Origin: RGIG8306 sp964566025
Lineage (GTDB): Bacteria > Bacillota > Clostridia > Lachnospirales > Lachnospiraceae
Reading direction: 5' to 3'
NCBI GenBank assembly: GCA_964566025.1
Contig: CAZMHF010000035.1
Coordinates: 1-16,582 of the forward strand
DNA: 16,582 bases
This document shows, piece by piece, positions 5,412 through 14,396 of the stretch. Numbering within the stretch: position 1 is the stretch's first letter; the number at the start of each line of letters is the position of its first letter. The translations under genes were made by a program, and so were the position numbers. Below the pieces are notes generated by a model. It searched no databases. It was given only the letters and a program-made list of their open reading frames with translations, and was not told where the DNA came from.

Positions 5412-6506
5412 ATGATTTCAAATCAGATATTACAAAGTACAATTGATGGTCTAAAAAATATTGCAAGAATTGATCTTTGCATTTGCGAAACAGATGGAAA
5501 GACACTTGCCTCAACATTTTCACAGTCACACGAGATGGCTTCGGCGATTGCATTGTTTTCGCGCTCTGAAGCGGAAAGCCAAGTGCTTGCAGGATATCAT
5601 TTTTTGAAAATATTCGACGAAGGCTCACTAGAATACATTTTATTAGTGAAGGGATCAGGCGAGGATGCGTATTTGTTGGGAAATATGGTGGCATTCCAGA
5701 TTCAAAGCTTGATAATTGCCTACAAGGAGAGATTTGACAAGGATAACTTTGTGAAGAATTTATTGTTGGACAATCTCCTATTGGTGGATATTTATAATCG
5801 TGCGAAGAAATTGCATATTGATACGAGCGTGAAAAGGGTTGTTTTCATTGTTGAGACGAAAAACGACAAAGAGGCCAATTCGAATGCATTAGAAACCATC
5901 AGAAGTTTGTTTTCAACGCGAACCAATGATTTTATTACAGCGGTAGACGAAAAGAACATTATTGTTGTCAAGGAAGTAAAATCGGGTGAGAGTTATTCTG
6001 AATTGGAAAAAACGGCTAGAGTGATGTTAGATATGATCAATACAGAGGCGATGGCGAGAGTTCATATTGCGATTGGCACAATTGTAAATGAAATTAAAGA
6101 AGTATCTCGCTCGTATAAGGAAGCGAAGATGGCGCTAGATGTTGGAAAGATTTTTTATAGCGACAAGAGTATTATTGCGTACTCAAATTTGGGCATCGGT
6201 CGTTTGATATATCAATTGCCAATTCCGCTTTGCAAGATGTTTATCAAAGAGATTTTCGGAGGTCATTCACCAGATGATTTTGATGAGGAGACATTAGCCA
6301 CGATTAATAAGTTTTTTGAGAACGATTTGAATGTATCAGAGACATCTCGTGAGTTGTATATTCACAGAAATACGCTGGTATATCGTCTTGACAAAATTGA
6401 AAAGACAACAGGCCTTGATTTGAGAGTATTTGACCATGCGATTATTTTTAAAATTGCATTGATGGTTGTGAAATATATGAATTATATGGAGCGTAGTGAT
6501 TATTAG
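5412..6506 (+). CDS. CdaR/PucR-type transcriptional regulator
   Basis: This 364-residue protein ends in a PucR-type helix-turn-helix (about 292-352), with the typical FFENDLNVSETSRELYIHRNTLVYRLDKIE block and a final DHAIIFKIAL segment. The middle (about 140-260) resembles the degenerate GGDEF-like domain of CdaR regulators. The N-terminal part (about 1-135) would be the sensor domain. Relatives such as E. coli CdaR respond to sugar diacids, but this sensor is too divergent for a ligand to be named. The AGGGGGA site 6 bases upstream supports the start. It lies just after the sugar-ABC ATPase gene and shares its -10 context, which suggests a role in carbohydrate regulation. It is probably co-transcribed with the protease gene, since only 38 bases and no terminator separate them. 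Confidence 0.82.
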   Translation: MISNQILQSTIDGLKNIARIDLCICETDGKTLASTFSQSHEMASAIALFSRSEAESQVLAGYHFLKIFDEGSLEYILLVKGSGEDAYLLGNMVAFQIQSLIIAYKERFDKDNFVKNLLLDNLLLVDIYNRAKKLHIDTSVKRVVFIVETKNDKEANSNALETIRSLFSTRTNDFITAVDEKNIIVVKEVKSGESYSELEKTARVMLDMINTEAMARVHIAIGTIVNEIKEVSRSYKEAKMALDVGKIFYSDKSIIAYSNLGIGRLIYQLPIPLCKMFIKEIFGGHSPDDFDEETLATINKFFENDLNVSETSRELYIHRNTLVYRLDKIEKTTGLDLRVFDHAIIFKIALMVVKYMNYMERSDY

Positions 6507-6544
6507 AAATCATGGCACAACAAAAAAAGTACTAAGGAGAAAAT

Positions 6545-7846
6545 ATGAACATTTATAATGAAGACGATTACGAGCACAACAATGAGTATTACGACAATCA
6601 GCCAAAGGTGGATAATCCGCGAGAAAACACAGAAGAAAATAGTTTTCGTCATGGGTTGTTATTTGGCACTATTTTTTCGTTGGCGATTTTTGCTGTGTTA
6701 TTGATCGTTCTATCGATTACGGGAAATCTAACATTTAAAAAGCCTTCAAAGGTAGCTGAGGGTGAAATAAGTCTTGACTACAATGCAGTCAATGAAAAAC
6801 TTCAAAAACTTCTTAAAAAAATCGATTCGGATTTTTTATTTGAAGCCGATGTGGAAATGCTTGAAAATCATATTTACAAGGGTTTGATGGCGGGGTTGGA
6901 TGATCCGTATTCTGTATATTATACCGCTGAGGAGTATGCAGACATGAACCAATCGACCAATGGAAACTATGTTGGAATCGGTGTGAGTGTTACGCAAGAT
7001 CCATCGACAATGGAAATTGTTATTGCCAGCGTGTTTGATGATTCGCCTGCAAAGGAAAGTGGTTTCATGATGGATGACATTATCGTTGCTGTGGGAGAGC
7101 TGGATGTAACGGGAATGGACATGAGCGAAGTAGTTACCTATATTAAGGGAGAAGAAGGAACAAAAGTTGTTGTAAAAGTATATCGCCCAAGCATAAAGGA
7201 TTATGTGGAAATGACGGTAGAGCGTCGTAAGGTGGAAATGACAACGGTATCACATAAAATGTTGGAGGACGATATTGGTTATATTCTTATTACGGAATTT
7301 GCTGGTGTGACACCAGCTCAATTTAATAAAGCGATCGAAGCATTAGAAAAGGAAGGTGCAAAGGCACTAATATTGGATGTGCGAAGCAATCCGGGCGGAT
7401 TATTGACTTCGGTTGTTTCGATGTTGGATAAAATTTTGCCAGAGGGACGCCTTGTTTCGACGGAGACAAAAAAGGGAAAGGAGAGCGAATATTTTTCTGA
7501 TGAAAAATGTATTGATCTTCCGATTGCCGTTTTGATTAATGGTTATAGTGCCTCTGCATCAGAAATTTTTGCAGGAGCAATTAAGGATTATGAGTGGGGA
7601 ACGATTATTGGCGTGACGACATATGGCAAGGGAATTGTTCAAAATATTATTCCGTTTAAGGATGGAAGCGCTATTAAGCTGACAATCTCAAATTATTTTA
7701 CACCAAAGGGAGAAAGTATTCACAAAGTTGGCGTATCACCCGATATTGAGGTGAAGTTGAATGCGCAGCCAAATGCGGAAGAACCTTATAATGGTGATAA
7801 TCAGCTTCAAAAAGCCGTTGAAGTGTTACAAGAAAAATTGCAATAA
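6545..7846 (+). CDS. S41-family C-terminal processing protease (CtpA-like), membrane-anchored
   Basis: This 433-residue serine protease has an acidic cytoplasmic N-terminus (1-35), one membrane segment (about 37-59), and an extracytoplasmic part with a PDZ domain (about 135-225) and an S41 catalytic core (about 235-400). The catalytic Ser-Lys dyad is visible: S337 in GYSASASEIFAGA and K362 in TTYGKGIVQ, with Q366 four residues on, at the same spacing as in Bacillus CtpB. Such proteases trim the C-termini of envelope proteins; in Firmicutes some act in sporulation signalling or cell-wall hydrolase control. AAGGAG (6534-6539) supports the start. A C-terminal tail after residue 400 is short and has no peptidoglycan-binding domain. 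It is the last gene of the unit, followed by a terminator. The specific substrate is unknown. Confidence 0.92.
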   Translation: MNIYNEDDYEHNNEYYDNQPKVDNPRENTEENSFRHGLLFGTIFSLAIFAVLLIVLSITGNLTFKKPSKVAEGEISLDYNAVNEKLQKLLKKIDSDFLFEADVEMLENHIYKGLMAGLDDPYSVYYTAEEYADMNQSTNGNYVGIGVSVTQDPSTMEIVIASVFDDSPAKESGFMMDDIIVAVGELDVTGMDMSEVVTYIKGEEGTKVVVKVYRPSIKDYVEMTVERRKVEMTTVSHKMLEDDIGYILITEFAGVTPAQFNKAIEALEKEGAKALILDVRSNPGGLLTSVVSMLDKILPEGRLVSTETKKGKESEYFSDEKCIDLPIAVLINGYSASASEIFAGAIKDYEWGTIIGVTTYGKGIVQNIIPFKDGSAIKLTISNYFTPKGESIHKVGVSPDIEVKLNAQPNAEEPYNGDNQLQKAVEVLQEKLQ

Positions 7847-7864
7847 CAAAACTAGAATTAATAG

Positions 7865-7907
7865 GAGCTTTCGCATAGTAGCGAAGGCTCTTTTACATAG
7901 TGTAAAA
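7865..7907 (+). terminator. Intrinsic terminator after the S41 protease gene
   Basis: GAGCTTTCGC (7865-7874), loop ATAGTA, GCGAAGGCTC (7881-7890), a 10-bp stem with one G-T pair, followed by TTTT. A second small palindrome, TTTTACA-TAG-TGTAAAA (7891-7907), overlaps the T-run. It separates the protease unit from the uvrB operon. Confidence 0.88.
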
Positions 7908-7916
7908 AGTGAACAA

Positions 7917-7940
7917 GAAATAGAACAATTGTTCTATTTC
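7917..7940. promoter_or_regulatory. Perfect 24-bp palindrome with LexA (SOS) box core upstream of uvrB
   Basis: The sequence is fully self-complementary over 24 bases. Its centre GAACAATTGTTC (7923-7934) fits the Gram-positive LexA/DinR consensus GAAC-N4-GTTC. It ends 3 bases before the -35 position of the first uvrB promoter, so bound LexA could block transcription. uvrB and uvrA are LexA-controlled in Bacillus subtilis, which supports the reading. Confidence 0.8.
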
Positions 7941-7943
7941 CGC

Positions 7944-7972
7944 TATACAATTGGCAAAGAATGTGTTATACT
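7944..7972 (+). promoter_or_regulatory. First promoter of the uvrB operon (SOS-type)
   Basis: TATACA (7944-7949), a 17-nt spacer and TATACT (7967-7972), with an extended -10 TG at 7964-7965. It lies immediately downstream of the LexA-type palindrome. Confidence 0.6.
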
Positions 7973-7983
7973 GAATGAACAAT

Positions 7984-8012
7984 TTAGCAATTGAATTAAG
8001 AGCAATTATAAT
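7984..8012 (+). promoter_or_regulatory. Second promoter of the uvrB operon
   Basis: TTAGCA (7984-7989), a 17-nt spacer and TATAAT (8007-8012). The start would be near 8019 and the ribosome binding site AGGTGA is at 8035-8040. Being about 50 bases from the LexA box, it may supply basal transcription less dependent on DNA damage. Confidence 0.6.
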
Positions 8013-8046
8013 GAGGCAAAGGTATTAAAAGATTAGGTGAAACGAT

Positions 8047-10029
8047 ATGGCGAAATTCAAATTACAAGCACCCTTTGAGCCGACAGGCGACCAACCACAA
8101 GCGATCGAGGCGTTGGTGAAGGGATTTAAAGAGGGCAACCAATTTCAAACACTATTGGGAGTGACAGGTTCGGGAAAGACATTTACGATGGCGAACATTA
8201 TTCAGGCGCTTCAAAAACCAACCTTAATCATTGCCCACAATAAAACATTGGCAGCACAATTATATAGCGAATTTAAGGAGATGTTTCCCGAGAATGCCGT
8301 AGAGTATTTTGTATCGTACTATGACTATTATCAGCCAGAAGCATATGTTCCGTCTACGGATACATTTATTGAGAAGGATTCATCGATCAATGATGAGATT
8401 GATAAACTGCGCCATTCGGCGACAGCGGCACTTGTTGAGCGCGAGGATACGATTGTGATTGCGTCAGTATCGTGTATTTATGGATTAGGAAGCCCAATCG
8501 ATTATAAGGAGATGGTGGTTTCGTTGCGACCAGGTATGCAAAAGGATCGCGATGTCGTGATCGAAGACCTAATTGTGAATCAATATATGAGAAATGAGAT
8601 AGATTTTCATCGTGGCACATTTAGAGTGAAGGGAGATGTTGTAGAGGTGCATCCAGCATCCTATCCTGACTCACTAGCAGTTCGGATTGAGTTTTTCGGT
8701 GATGAGATTGAGAAAATTTCAGAAATTGATCCATTGACTGGACAAGTCAAAAGTGTGATCAATCACATTGCGATTTTTCCAGCATCACACTATGTGGTGC
8801 CACCAGAAGCGATTGAAAGAGCAGCCAAGGCGATATTGGCAGAGTTGAATACGCAGATGCACTATTTTAAAGATGAGAATAAGTTAATCGAATTACAAAG
8901 GATTTCTGAGAGGACACGTTTTGATGTGGAGATGATGCGGGAGACGGGATTTTGCTCAGGTATCGAGAATTATTCAAGGCATTTGACGGGGATACCAGAG
9001 GGTGCGCCACCACATACATTGATTGATTATTTTAAAGATGAGTTTTTGATGATTGTGGATGAATCGCATATTACGATTCCGCAAGTGCGTGGAATGTATG
9101 CAGGGGATCGGTCGAGAAAAACAACATTAGTTGAATTTGGATTTCGCTTGCCGTCAGCGATGGATAATCGCCCGCTGAATTTTACGGAATTTGAGAGCAA
9201 AATCGATCAGATGTTATTTGTATCAGCGACGCCAAGTACTTATGAAGCGGAGCATGAACTATTGCGAGCGGAGCAAGTGATTCGTCCGACGGGATTACTG
9301 GATCCACAAATCGAGGTGAGACCGATAGAGGGACAAATCGATGATCTGATTAGCGAAGTGAGGAAGGAAGTTGAAGCAAAGAATAAAGTGCTTGTGACGA
9401 CATTGACAAAACGCATGGCAGAAGATTTGACGGACTATATGAAGGATGTTGGTATTCGAGTTCGTTATTTGCATTCCGATATTGATACGCTAGAGCGTAT
9501 TGAGATTATACGAGATATGCGCCTTGACGTATTTGATGTGCTGATTGGTATCAATTTGTTGCGTGAAGGACTTGATATACCAGAGATTGCGTTAGTGGCG
9601 ATTTTAGATGCTGACAAGGAAGGATTTTTGCGTTCAGAGACTTCTTTGATTCAGACAGTTGGGCGAGCGGCGCGTAATGCACAGGGGCATGTTCTTATGT
9701 ATGCGGATAGAATTACCGATTCGATGAATAAGGCGATTAGCGAAACAAATCGTCGTCGTGTTATTCAAGAAAAGTACAACGAAGAGCATGGAATTACACC
9801 ACAGACGATTCAAAAAGCAATTCGTGGTTTGATTAGTATTTCGAAAGAAGCCCAAAAGGCGAGTGCACAATTAGAACGCGATCCAGAATCGATGAGTACG
9901 AAAGAAATTTTGGCATTGATTGCGAAGTTAGAGAAGCAAATGCGAAAGGTTGCCGCCGATTTGGATTTTGAAACGGCTGCCGATTTGCGTGACCAGATAA
10001 CCGATTTAAAAAAACATTTAGAGGATTAG
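8047..10029 (+). CDS. uvrB: Excinuclease ABC subunit B (UvrB)
   Basis: This 660-residue protein is of normal family length. UvrB receives damaged DNA from UvrA, verifies the lesion with its ATP-dependent strand-opening activity and recruits UvrC for incision. Visible motifs are Walker A GVTGSGKT (38-45), the beta-hairpin region starting YYDYYQPEAYVP (91-102), DESH Walker B (338-341), helicase motif VI QTVGRAARN (536-544), and a C-terminal UVR domain (about 622-657, DFETAADLRDQI) that contacts UvrC. AGGTGA six bases upstream supports the start. It is the first gene of the repair operon, four bases ahead of uvrA, behind a LexA-type palindrome and two promoters. No uvrC is present in the window. 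Confidence 0.98.
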   Translation: MAKFKLQAPFEPTGDQPQAIEALVKGFKEGNQFQTLLGVTGSGKTFTMANIIQALQKPTLIIAHNKTLAAQLYSEFKEMFPENAVEYFVSYYDYYQPEAYVPSTDTFIEKDSSINDEIDKLRHSATAALVEREDTIVIASVSCIYGLGSPIDYKEMVVSLRPGMQKDRDVVIEDLIVNQYMRNEIDFHRGTFRVKGDVVEVHPASYPDSLAVRIEFFGDEIEKISEIDPLTGQVKSVINHIAIFPASHYVVPPEAIERAAKAILAELNTQMHYFKDENKLIELQRISERTRFDVEMMRETGFCSGIENYSRHLTGIPEGAPPHTLIDYFKDEFLMIVDESHITIPQVRGMYAGDRSRKTTLVEFGFRLPSAMDNRPLNFTEFESKIDQMLFVSATPSTYEAEHELLRAEQVIRPTGLLDPQIEVRPIEGQIDDLISEVRKEVEAKNKVLVTTLTKRMAEDLTDYMKDVGIRVRYLHSDIDTLERIEIIRDMRLDVFDVLIGINLLREGLDIPEIALVAILDADKEGFLRSETSLIQTVGRAARNAQGHVLMYADRITDSMNKAISETNRRRVIQEKYNEEHGITPQTIQKAIRGLISISKEAQKASAQLERDPESMSTKEILALIAKLEKQMRKVAADLDFETAADLRDQITDLKKHLED

Positions 10030-10033
10030 GATT

Positions 10034-12862
10034 ATGAATAAAAAGCAATATATAACGGTGCGTGGTGCCAATGAACACAATTTAAAAGGGATAAATGTCA
10101 AAATTCCGCGAAATGAGCTAGTTGTTTTGACAGGGCTTAGTGGTTCGGGAAAATCATCATTGGCATTTGATACAATTTATGCAGAAGGACAGAGACGCTA
10201 TATGGAATCGCTTTCTTCTTATGCTCGTATGTTTTTGGGACAGATGGAAAAGCCAAATGTTGAAAGTATAGAAGGATTATCACCAGCGATTTCAATTGAT
10301 CAAAAATCAACCAATCGAAATCCTCGTTCTACTGTTGGGACAGTGACGGAAGTATATGATTATTTTCGATTGCTATATGCGCGGATTGGAATTGTGCATT
10401 GTCCACAGTGTGGAAGAGAAATTTATCGTCAAAGCGTAGACCAGATGGTAGATCAGATTTTTGAATTAGAGGACGGTACAAAAATCCAAATTATGGCGCC
10501 GATTGTGCGTGGTCGAAAAGGTACACATGCAAAGATATTGGAGCAGGCGAAAAAAAGTGGTTATGTGCGTGTGAGAATTGATGGCAATCTATACGAGCTT
10601 TCAGAAACGATCACATTGGATAAGAATATTAAGCATAGTATAGAAATCGTCATTGACCGATTGGTTGTGAAAAAGGATATTCGTTCACGACTAAGCGATT
10701 CGATTGAGACGGCGTTGCAATTATCAGAAGGATTATTATTTGTGGATGTGATTGGTGGCGAGACATTGTTGTTTAGCCAAGAGTTTGCGTGTCCAAAATG
10801 TGGAATTAACATTCCAGATATTGAGCCAAGAAGCTTTTCATTCAACAATCCGTTCGGTGCCTGTCCAGATTGTTTTGGCTTAGGCTATACAATGGAATTT
10901 GACGAAGATTTGATGATTCCCGATAAATCATTTTCTATCAAGGAAGGTGCAATTTCGGTGATGGGGTGGCAATCTGCAACAACAAAAGGAAGCTTTACAC
11001 ATTCCATATTAGAAGCATTAGCAAAAGAGTACAACTTCCGTTTGGATGTGCCATTTCAAGAGTATTCAAAAGATATTCAAGATTTATTAGTTCGTGGAAT
11101 AAATTCAAGACCTGTCAAGGTGCATTATAAAAGCCAGCGAGGGGTTGGCGAATACGATGTTACATTTGAAGGCTTGATTAAAAATATGCAAAGGCGCTAT
11201 CGTGAAACTTCTTCAGAAGGACAAAAGGCAGAGTATGAAAGCTATATGAATATTTCTCCTTGTTCAACGTGTAAGGGGATGCGATTAAAATCAGAATTTT
11301 TGGCAGTAACCGTTTCGGATAAAAATATTTTTGAAATTACGTCAATGACAATTAAAGAATTGCATAGCTATTTGCAAACGATGGCACTTGGGAAAACGCA
11401 CGAACTAATTGGCGGTCAAATTCTAAAAGAAATTAAGGGAAGAATTGATTTCTTGATGAATGTAGGGCTTGAGTATCTGAGTTTATCGCGCGCAACAGCC
11501 TCTCTTTCGGGTGGGGAAATGCAGCGAATTCGCCTTGCGACACAAATCGGATCAGGTTTAGTTGGGGTGGCTTATATTTTGGACGAACCGAGTATAGGCT
11601 TGCATCAAAGAGACAATGATAAGCTATTGGAAACGTTATTCCGCTTGCGTGATTTAGGTAATTCCGTAATTGTTGTAGAGCATGATGAAGACACGATGAT
11701 GGCAGCAGACCATATTATTGATATTGGGCCTGGTGCGGGCGATCATGGTGGAGAGGTAGTGGCTGAAGGAACAGCACAGGAGATTATGGACAATGAAAAC
11801 TCCATTACGGGAGCGTATTTAAGTGGCAAAATTTCTATTCCCGTCCCGAAGAAGCGAAGAGAATCAACAGAGTTTATCTCGATTTATGGAGCGAGGGAGA
11901 ATAATTTAAAAAATATACGCGTTGATTTTCCGATTGGTGTGATGACTTGTGTGACAGGTGTTTCGGGTTCAGGAAAAAGCTCCATTGTGAATGAAATTTT
12001 ATATAAGAGTCTTGCCAAAAAGCTTAATCGTGCAAAAATCATTGCGGGCGATCATGATCGGATAGAAGGCGTTGAAAAACTAGACAAGGTAATTAATATT
12101 GACCAAAGTCCCATTGGCAGAACGCCGCGTTCGAATCCGGCAACATATACAGGTGTATTCGACTTGATTCGTGACTTGTTTGCATCAACCAAAGAAGCAA
12201 AAACAAAAGGTTATTCAAAGGGGCGATTTAGTTTCAATGTAAAAGGCGGACGTTGTGAAAATTGCAAGGGCGATGGCATTATCAAAATCGAAATGCATTT
12301 CTTGCCAGACGTATATGTGCCTTGCGAAGTATGCGATGGAAAACGCTATAATCGCGAAACGTTAGAAGTGCTATACAAAGGAAAAAGCATTAGTGATGTA
12401 CTAGGTATGACAGTAGAAGAGGCGTTGCCATTTTTTGAGAATGTCCCTTCCGTACGCAATAAGATTGCGACCTTACATGAAGTAGGTCTATCGTACATTC
12501 GCTTGGGACAGCCATCAACAACCCTATCTGGTGGTGAAGCACAACGTGTAAAATTGGCGACGGAGCTTAGCAGAAGGGGAACAGGAAAGACGGTTTATAT
12601 TTTGGATGAGCCAACCACAGGCTTGCATTTTGCAGATGTTCATAAGCTTGTAGAGATTTTAGAACGCCTATCAAGTAGCGGAAATACGGTAATAGTGATA
12701 GAGCATAATTTAGATGTCATTAAGACAGCAGATTATATTATTGATGTTGGTCCTGAAGGTGGCAGCGAAGGTGGCATGATTATTGCAAAAGGAACACCTG
12801 AGCAGGTTTCTAAAATTCCTGAGAGCTATACGGGGCAGTATTTGAAAAAGTATTTAGGATAA
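10034..12862 (+). CDS. uvrA: Excinuclease ABC subunit A (UvrA)
   Basis: This 942-residue double ABC-type ATPase scans DNA for bulky lesions and loads UvrB. Walker A motifs are GLSGSGKSS (34-42) and GVSGSGKSS (642-650); signatures LSGGE are at 491-495 and 831-835; Walker B ILDEP is at 515-519 and 856-860. Zinc ligands are C253, C256, C277, C280 (first module) and C741, C744, C764, C767 (second, in GGRCENCKGDG and CEVCDGKRYN). Length and motif spacing are typical of full-length UvrA. The ATG lies four bases after the uvrB stop, with GAGG/TTAGG sequence inside the uvrB end serving as ribosome binding site, so the genes are translationally coupled. The next gene begins four bases after its stop. 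Confidence 0.98.
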   Translation: MNKKQYITVRGANEHNLKGINVKIPRNELVVLTGLSGSGKSSLAFDTIYAEGQRRYMESLSSYARMFLGQMEKPNVESIEGLSPAISIDQKSTNRNPRSTVGTVTEVYDYFRLLYARIGIVHCPQCGREIYRQSVDQMVDQIFELEDGTKIQIMAPIVRGRKGTHAKILEQAKKSGYVRVRIDGNLYELSETITLDKNIKHSIEIVIDRLVVKKDIRSRLSDSIETALQLSEGLLFVDVIGGETLLFSQEFACPKCGINIPDIEPRSFSFNNPFGACPDCFGLGYTMEFDEDLMIPDKSFSIKEGAISVMGWQSATTKGSFTHSILEALAKEYNFRLDVPFQEYSKDIQDLLVRGINSRPVKVHYKSQRGVGEYDVTFEGLIKNMQRRYRETSSEGQKAEYESYMNISPCSTCKGMRLKSEFLAVTVSDKNIFEITSMTIKELHSYLQTMALGKTHELIGGQILKEIKGRIDFLMNVGLEYLSLSRATASLSGGEMQRIRLATQIGSGLVGVAYILDEPSIGLHQRDNDKLLETLFRLRDLGNSVIVVEHDEDTMMAADHIIDIGPGAGDHGGEVVAEGTAQEIMDNENSITGAYLSGKISIPVPKKRRESTEFISIYGARENNLKNIRVDFPIGVMTCVTGVSGSGKSSIVNEILYKSLAKKLNRAKIIAGDHDRIEGVEKLDKVINIDQSPIGRTPRSNPATYTGVFDLIRDLFASTKEAKTKGYSKGRFSFNVKGGRCENCKGDGIIKIEMHFLPDVYVPCEVCDGKRYNRETLEVLYKGKSISDVLGMTVEEALPFFENVPSVRNKIATLHEVGLSYIRLGQPSTTLSGGEAQRVKLATELSRRGTGKTVYILDEPTTGLHFADVHKLVEILERLSSSGNTVIVIEHNLDVIKTADYIIDVGPEGGSEGGMIIAKGTPEQVSKIPESYTGQYLKKYLG

Positions 12863-12866
12863 GCAT

Positions 12867-14396
12867 ATGATTATTGAACAAGAATTAAGTTTACAGCAAA
12901 AGCTAGAGATTCTTTCTGGCGCGGCTAAATACGATGTGGCGTGTACTTCAAGTGGAGTGGATCGAGCGGGAAGCAAGGACGGAATGGGCAATGCAAAAGC
13001 ATGTGGAATTTGTCATAGTTTTTCGTCGGATGGACGTTGTATTTCGTTGCTAAAAGTACTTATGAGCAATGAATGTGTTTTTGATTGCAAGTATTGCATT
13101 AATCGATCTTCAAATGATGTTGTGCGAACATCTTTTGAGCCGGATGAGTTGGTTCGCCTAACAATGGAGTTTTACCGAAGAAACTATATTGAAGGGTTGT
13201 TTTTAAGCTCGGGCGTAGTGAAAAATCCTACATATACGATGGCTTTGATGTATGAAGCGATTTACAAATTGCGCAACGAATATAATTTTTATGGATATAT
13301 TCATATTAAAACGGTGCCTGGTGCAGATCCTCAAATTATTGAAGAATTAGGGTTTTTAGTGGATAGAATGAGTGTGAATTTGGAGTTTCCCACGGCGGAC
13401 GGATTGAAAAAGCTTGCACCAAACAAAACGCGTAAGACAATTCTTACGCCAATGAAGCAAATTCAAAATAGTATCAATCATGCGACACCAAGACTGTTGC
13501 TTCGTGAAGATTCCTCTATATATGGCAAGAATGAGTCAATACAATTTCAATCAGTCCATAAAGATGAGAACAAGATTGTTGTTGGAAATACATTGCGTGA
13601 AAATATCGAGGAGCTGCATATATCAAAGGCTAGTCGTAGTGATATTGGTAAAAGGCATTCTTCTTATGGATACAAAATAAATGGTCGCGCATCGCGATTT
13701 GCTCCAGCGGGACAAAGTACGCAAATGATTATAGGGGCAACAGAAGAAAAAGACTATCATACATTGGTGGTTAGCGAAACGCTATATAAGAATTACAATT
13801 TAAAACGTGTGTTTTATTCGGCGTATATTCCGCTTGTTAATGATTCAAGCTTGCCAGCATTAGGGACGAAGGTGCCTCTTTTACGGGAGCATCGTTTATA
13901 TCAAGCAGATTGGTTGCTTCGATTTTATGGATTTCAGGCAAAGGAACTATTATCGGAAGAGCGGCCAAATTTCAATGAACAATTGGATCCAAAGTGTGAG
14001 TGGGCGCTTCGCCATTTAGGAGATTTTCCGATGGAGATTATGAAGGCAGATTACTATAGTTTGCTTCGTATCCCTGGGATTGGCGTGCGCTCGGCAAGAC
14101 GAATCGTGATGGCGCGAAGAACGGCAAATCTTAGTTTTGCGGATTTAAAGAAAATGGGAGTCGTATTAAAGAGAGCGCATTATTTTATTACATGCAATGG
14201 AAAAACGATGTACCCTTTGCGAATGGACGAAGATTTTATTACACGACAAATTGTTTCCAATGATCGCAATAAGAATTGGAAAAGCGCAGGAAATAATCGA
14301 TTTGAACAGCTTAGTTTATTTGAAAAAGAGGACAAGCCCTCAATTTTGTTGCCAACAACAGAAGATGTTAAGGCAAGTGTATTTGGAGAGTTGTGA
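12867..14396 (+). CDS. Putative DNA modification/repair radical SAM protein (TIGR03916-like)
   Basis: This 509-residue radical SAM enzyme has the CX3CX2C 4Fe-4S motif C70-VFD-C74-KY-C77. Four further cysteines sit ahead of it (C26, C46, C49, C58, including ACGICH) and could hold a second metal site. A helix-hairpin-helix DNA-binding motif lies at about 397-418 (LLRIPGIGVRSARRIVMAR). A conserved FAPAGQSTQMIIGATEEKD block is at 278-296. Near the C-terminus, QLSLF (481-485) matches the beta-clamp-binding consensus. Residues about 205-275 form a polar segment that looks like an insertion relative to the usual roughly 420-residue family members. The family is predicted to act in DNA repair or modification; the reaction is unknown. 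The gene starts four bases after uvrA and overlaps the partner gene, so it belongs to the uvrBA operon. Family recall, not a search, underlies the name. Confidence 0.88.
   Translation: MIIEQELSLQQKLEILSGAAKYDVACTSSGVDRAGSKDGMGNAKACGICHSFSSDGRCISLLKVLMSNECVFDCKYCINRSSNDVVRTSFEPDELVRLTMEFYRRNYIEGLFLSSGVVKNPTYTMALMYEAIYKLRNEYNFYGYIHIKTVPGADPQIIEELGFLVDRMSVNLEFPTADGLKKLAPNKTRKTILTPMKQIQNSINHATPRLLLREDSSIYGKNESIQFQSVHKDENKIVVGNTLRENIEELHISKASRSDIGKRHSSYGYKINGRASRFAPAGQSTQMIIGATEEKDYHTLVVSETLYKNYNLKRVFYSAYIPLVNDSSLPALGTKVPLLREHRLYQADWLLRFYGFQAKELLSEERPNFNEQLDPKCEWALRHLGDFPMEIMKADYYSLLRIPGIGVRSARRIVMARRTANLSFADLKKMGVVLKRAHYFITCNGKTMYPLRMDEDFITRQIVSNDRNKNWKSAGNNRFEQLSLFEKEDKPSILLPTTEDVKASVFGEL

Noticed and set aside
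7917..7940. Palindrome before uvrB as a transcription terminator
   Set aside because: A separate intrinsic terminator already lies at 7865-7894, the palindrome has no T-run after it, and its core fits a LexA box beside a promoter.
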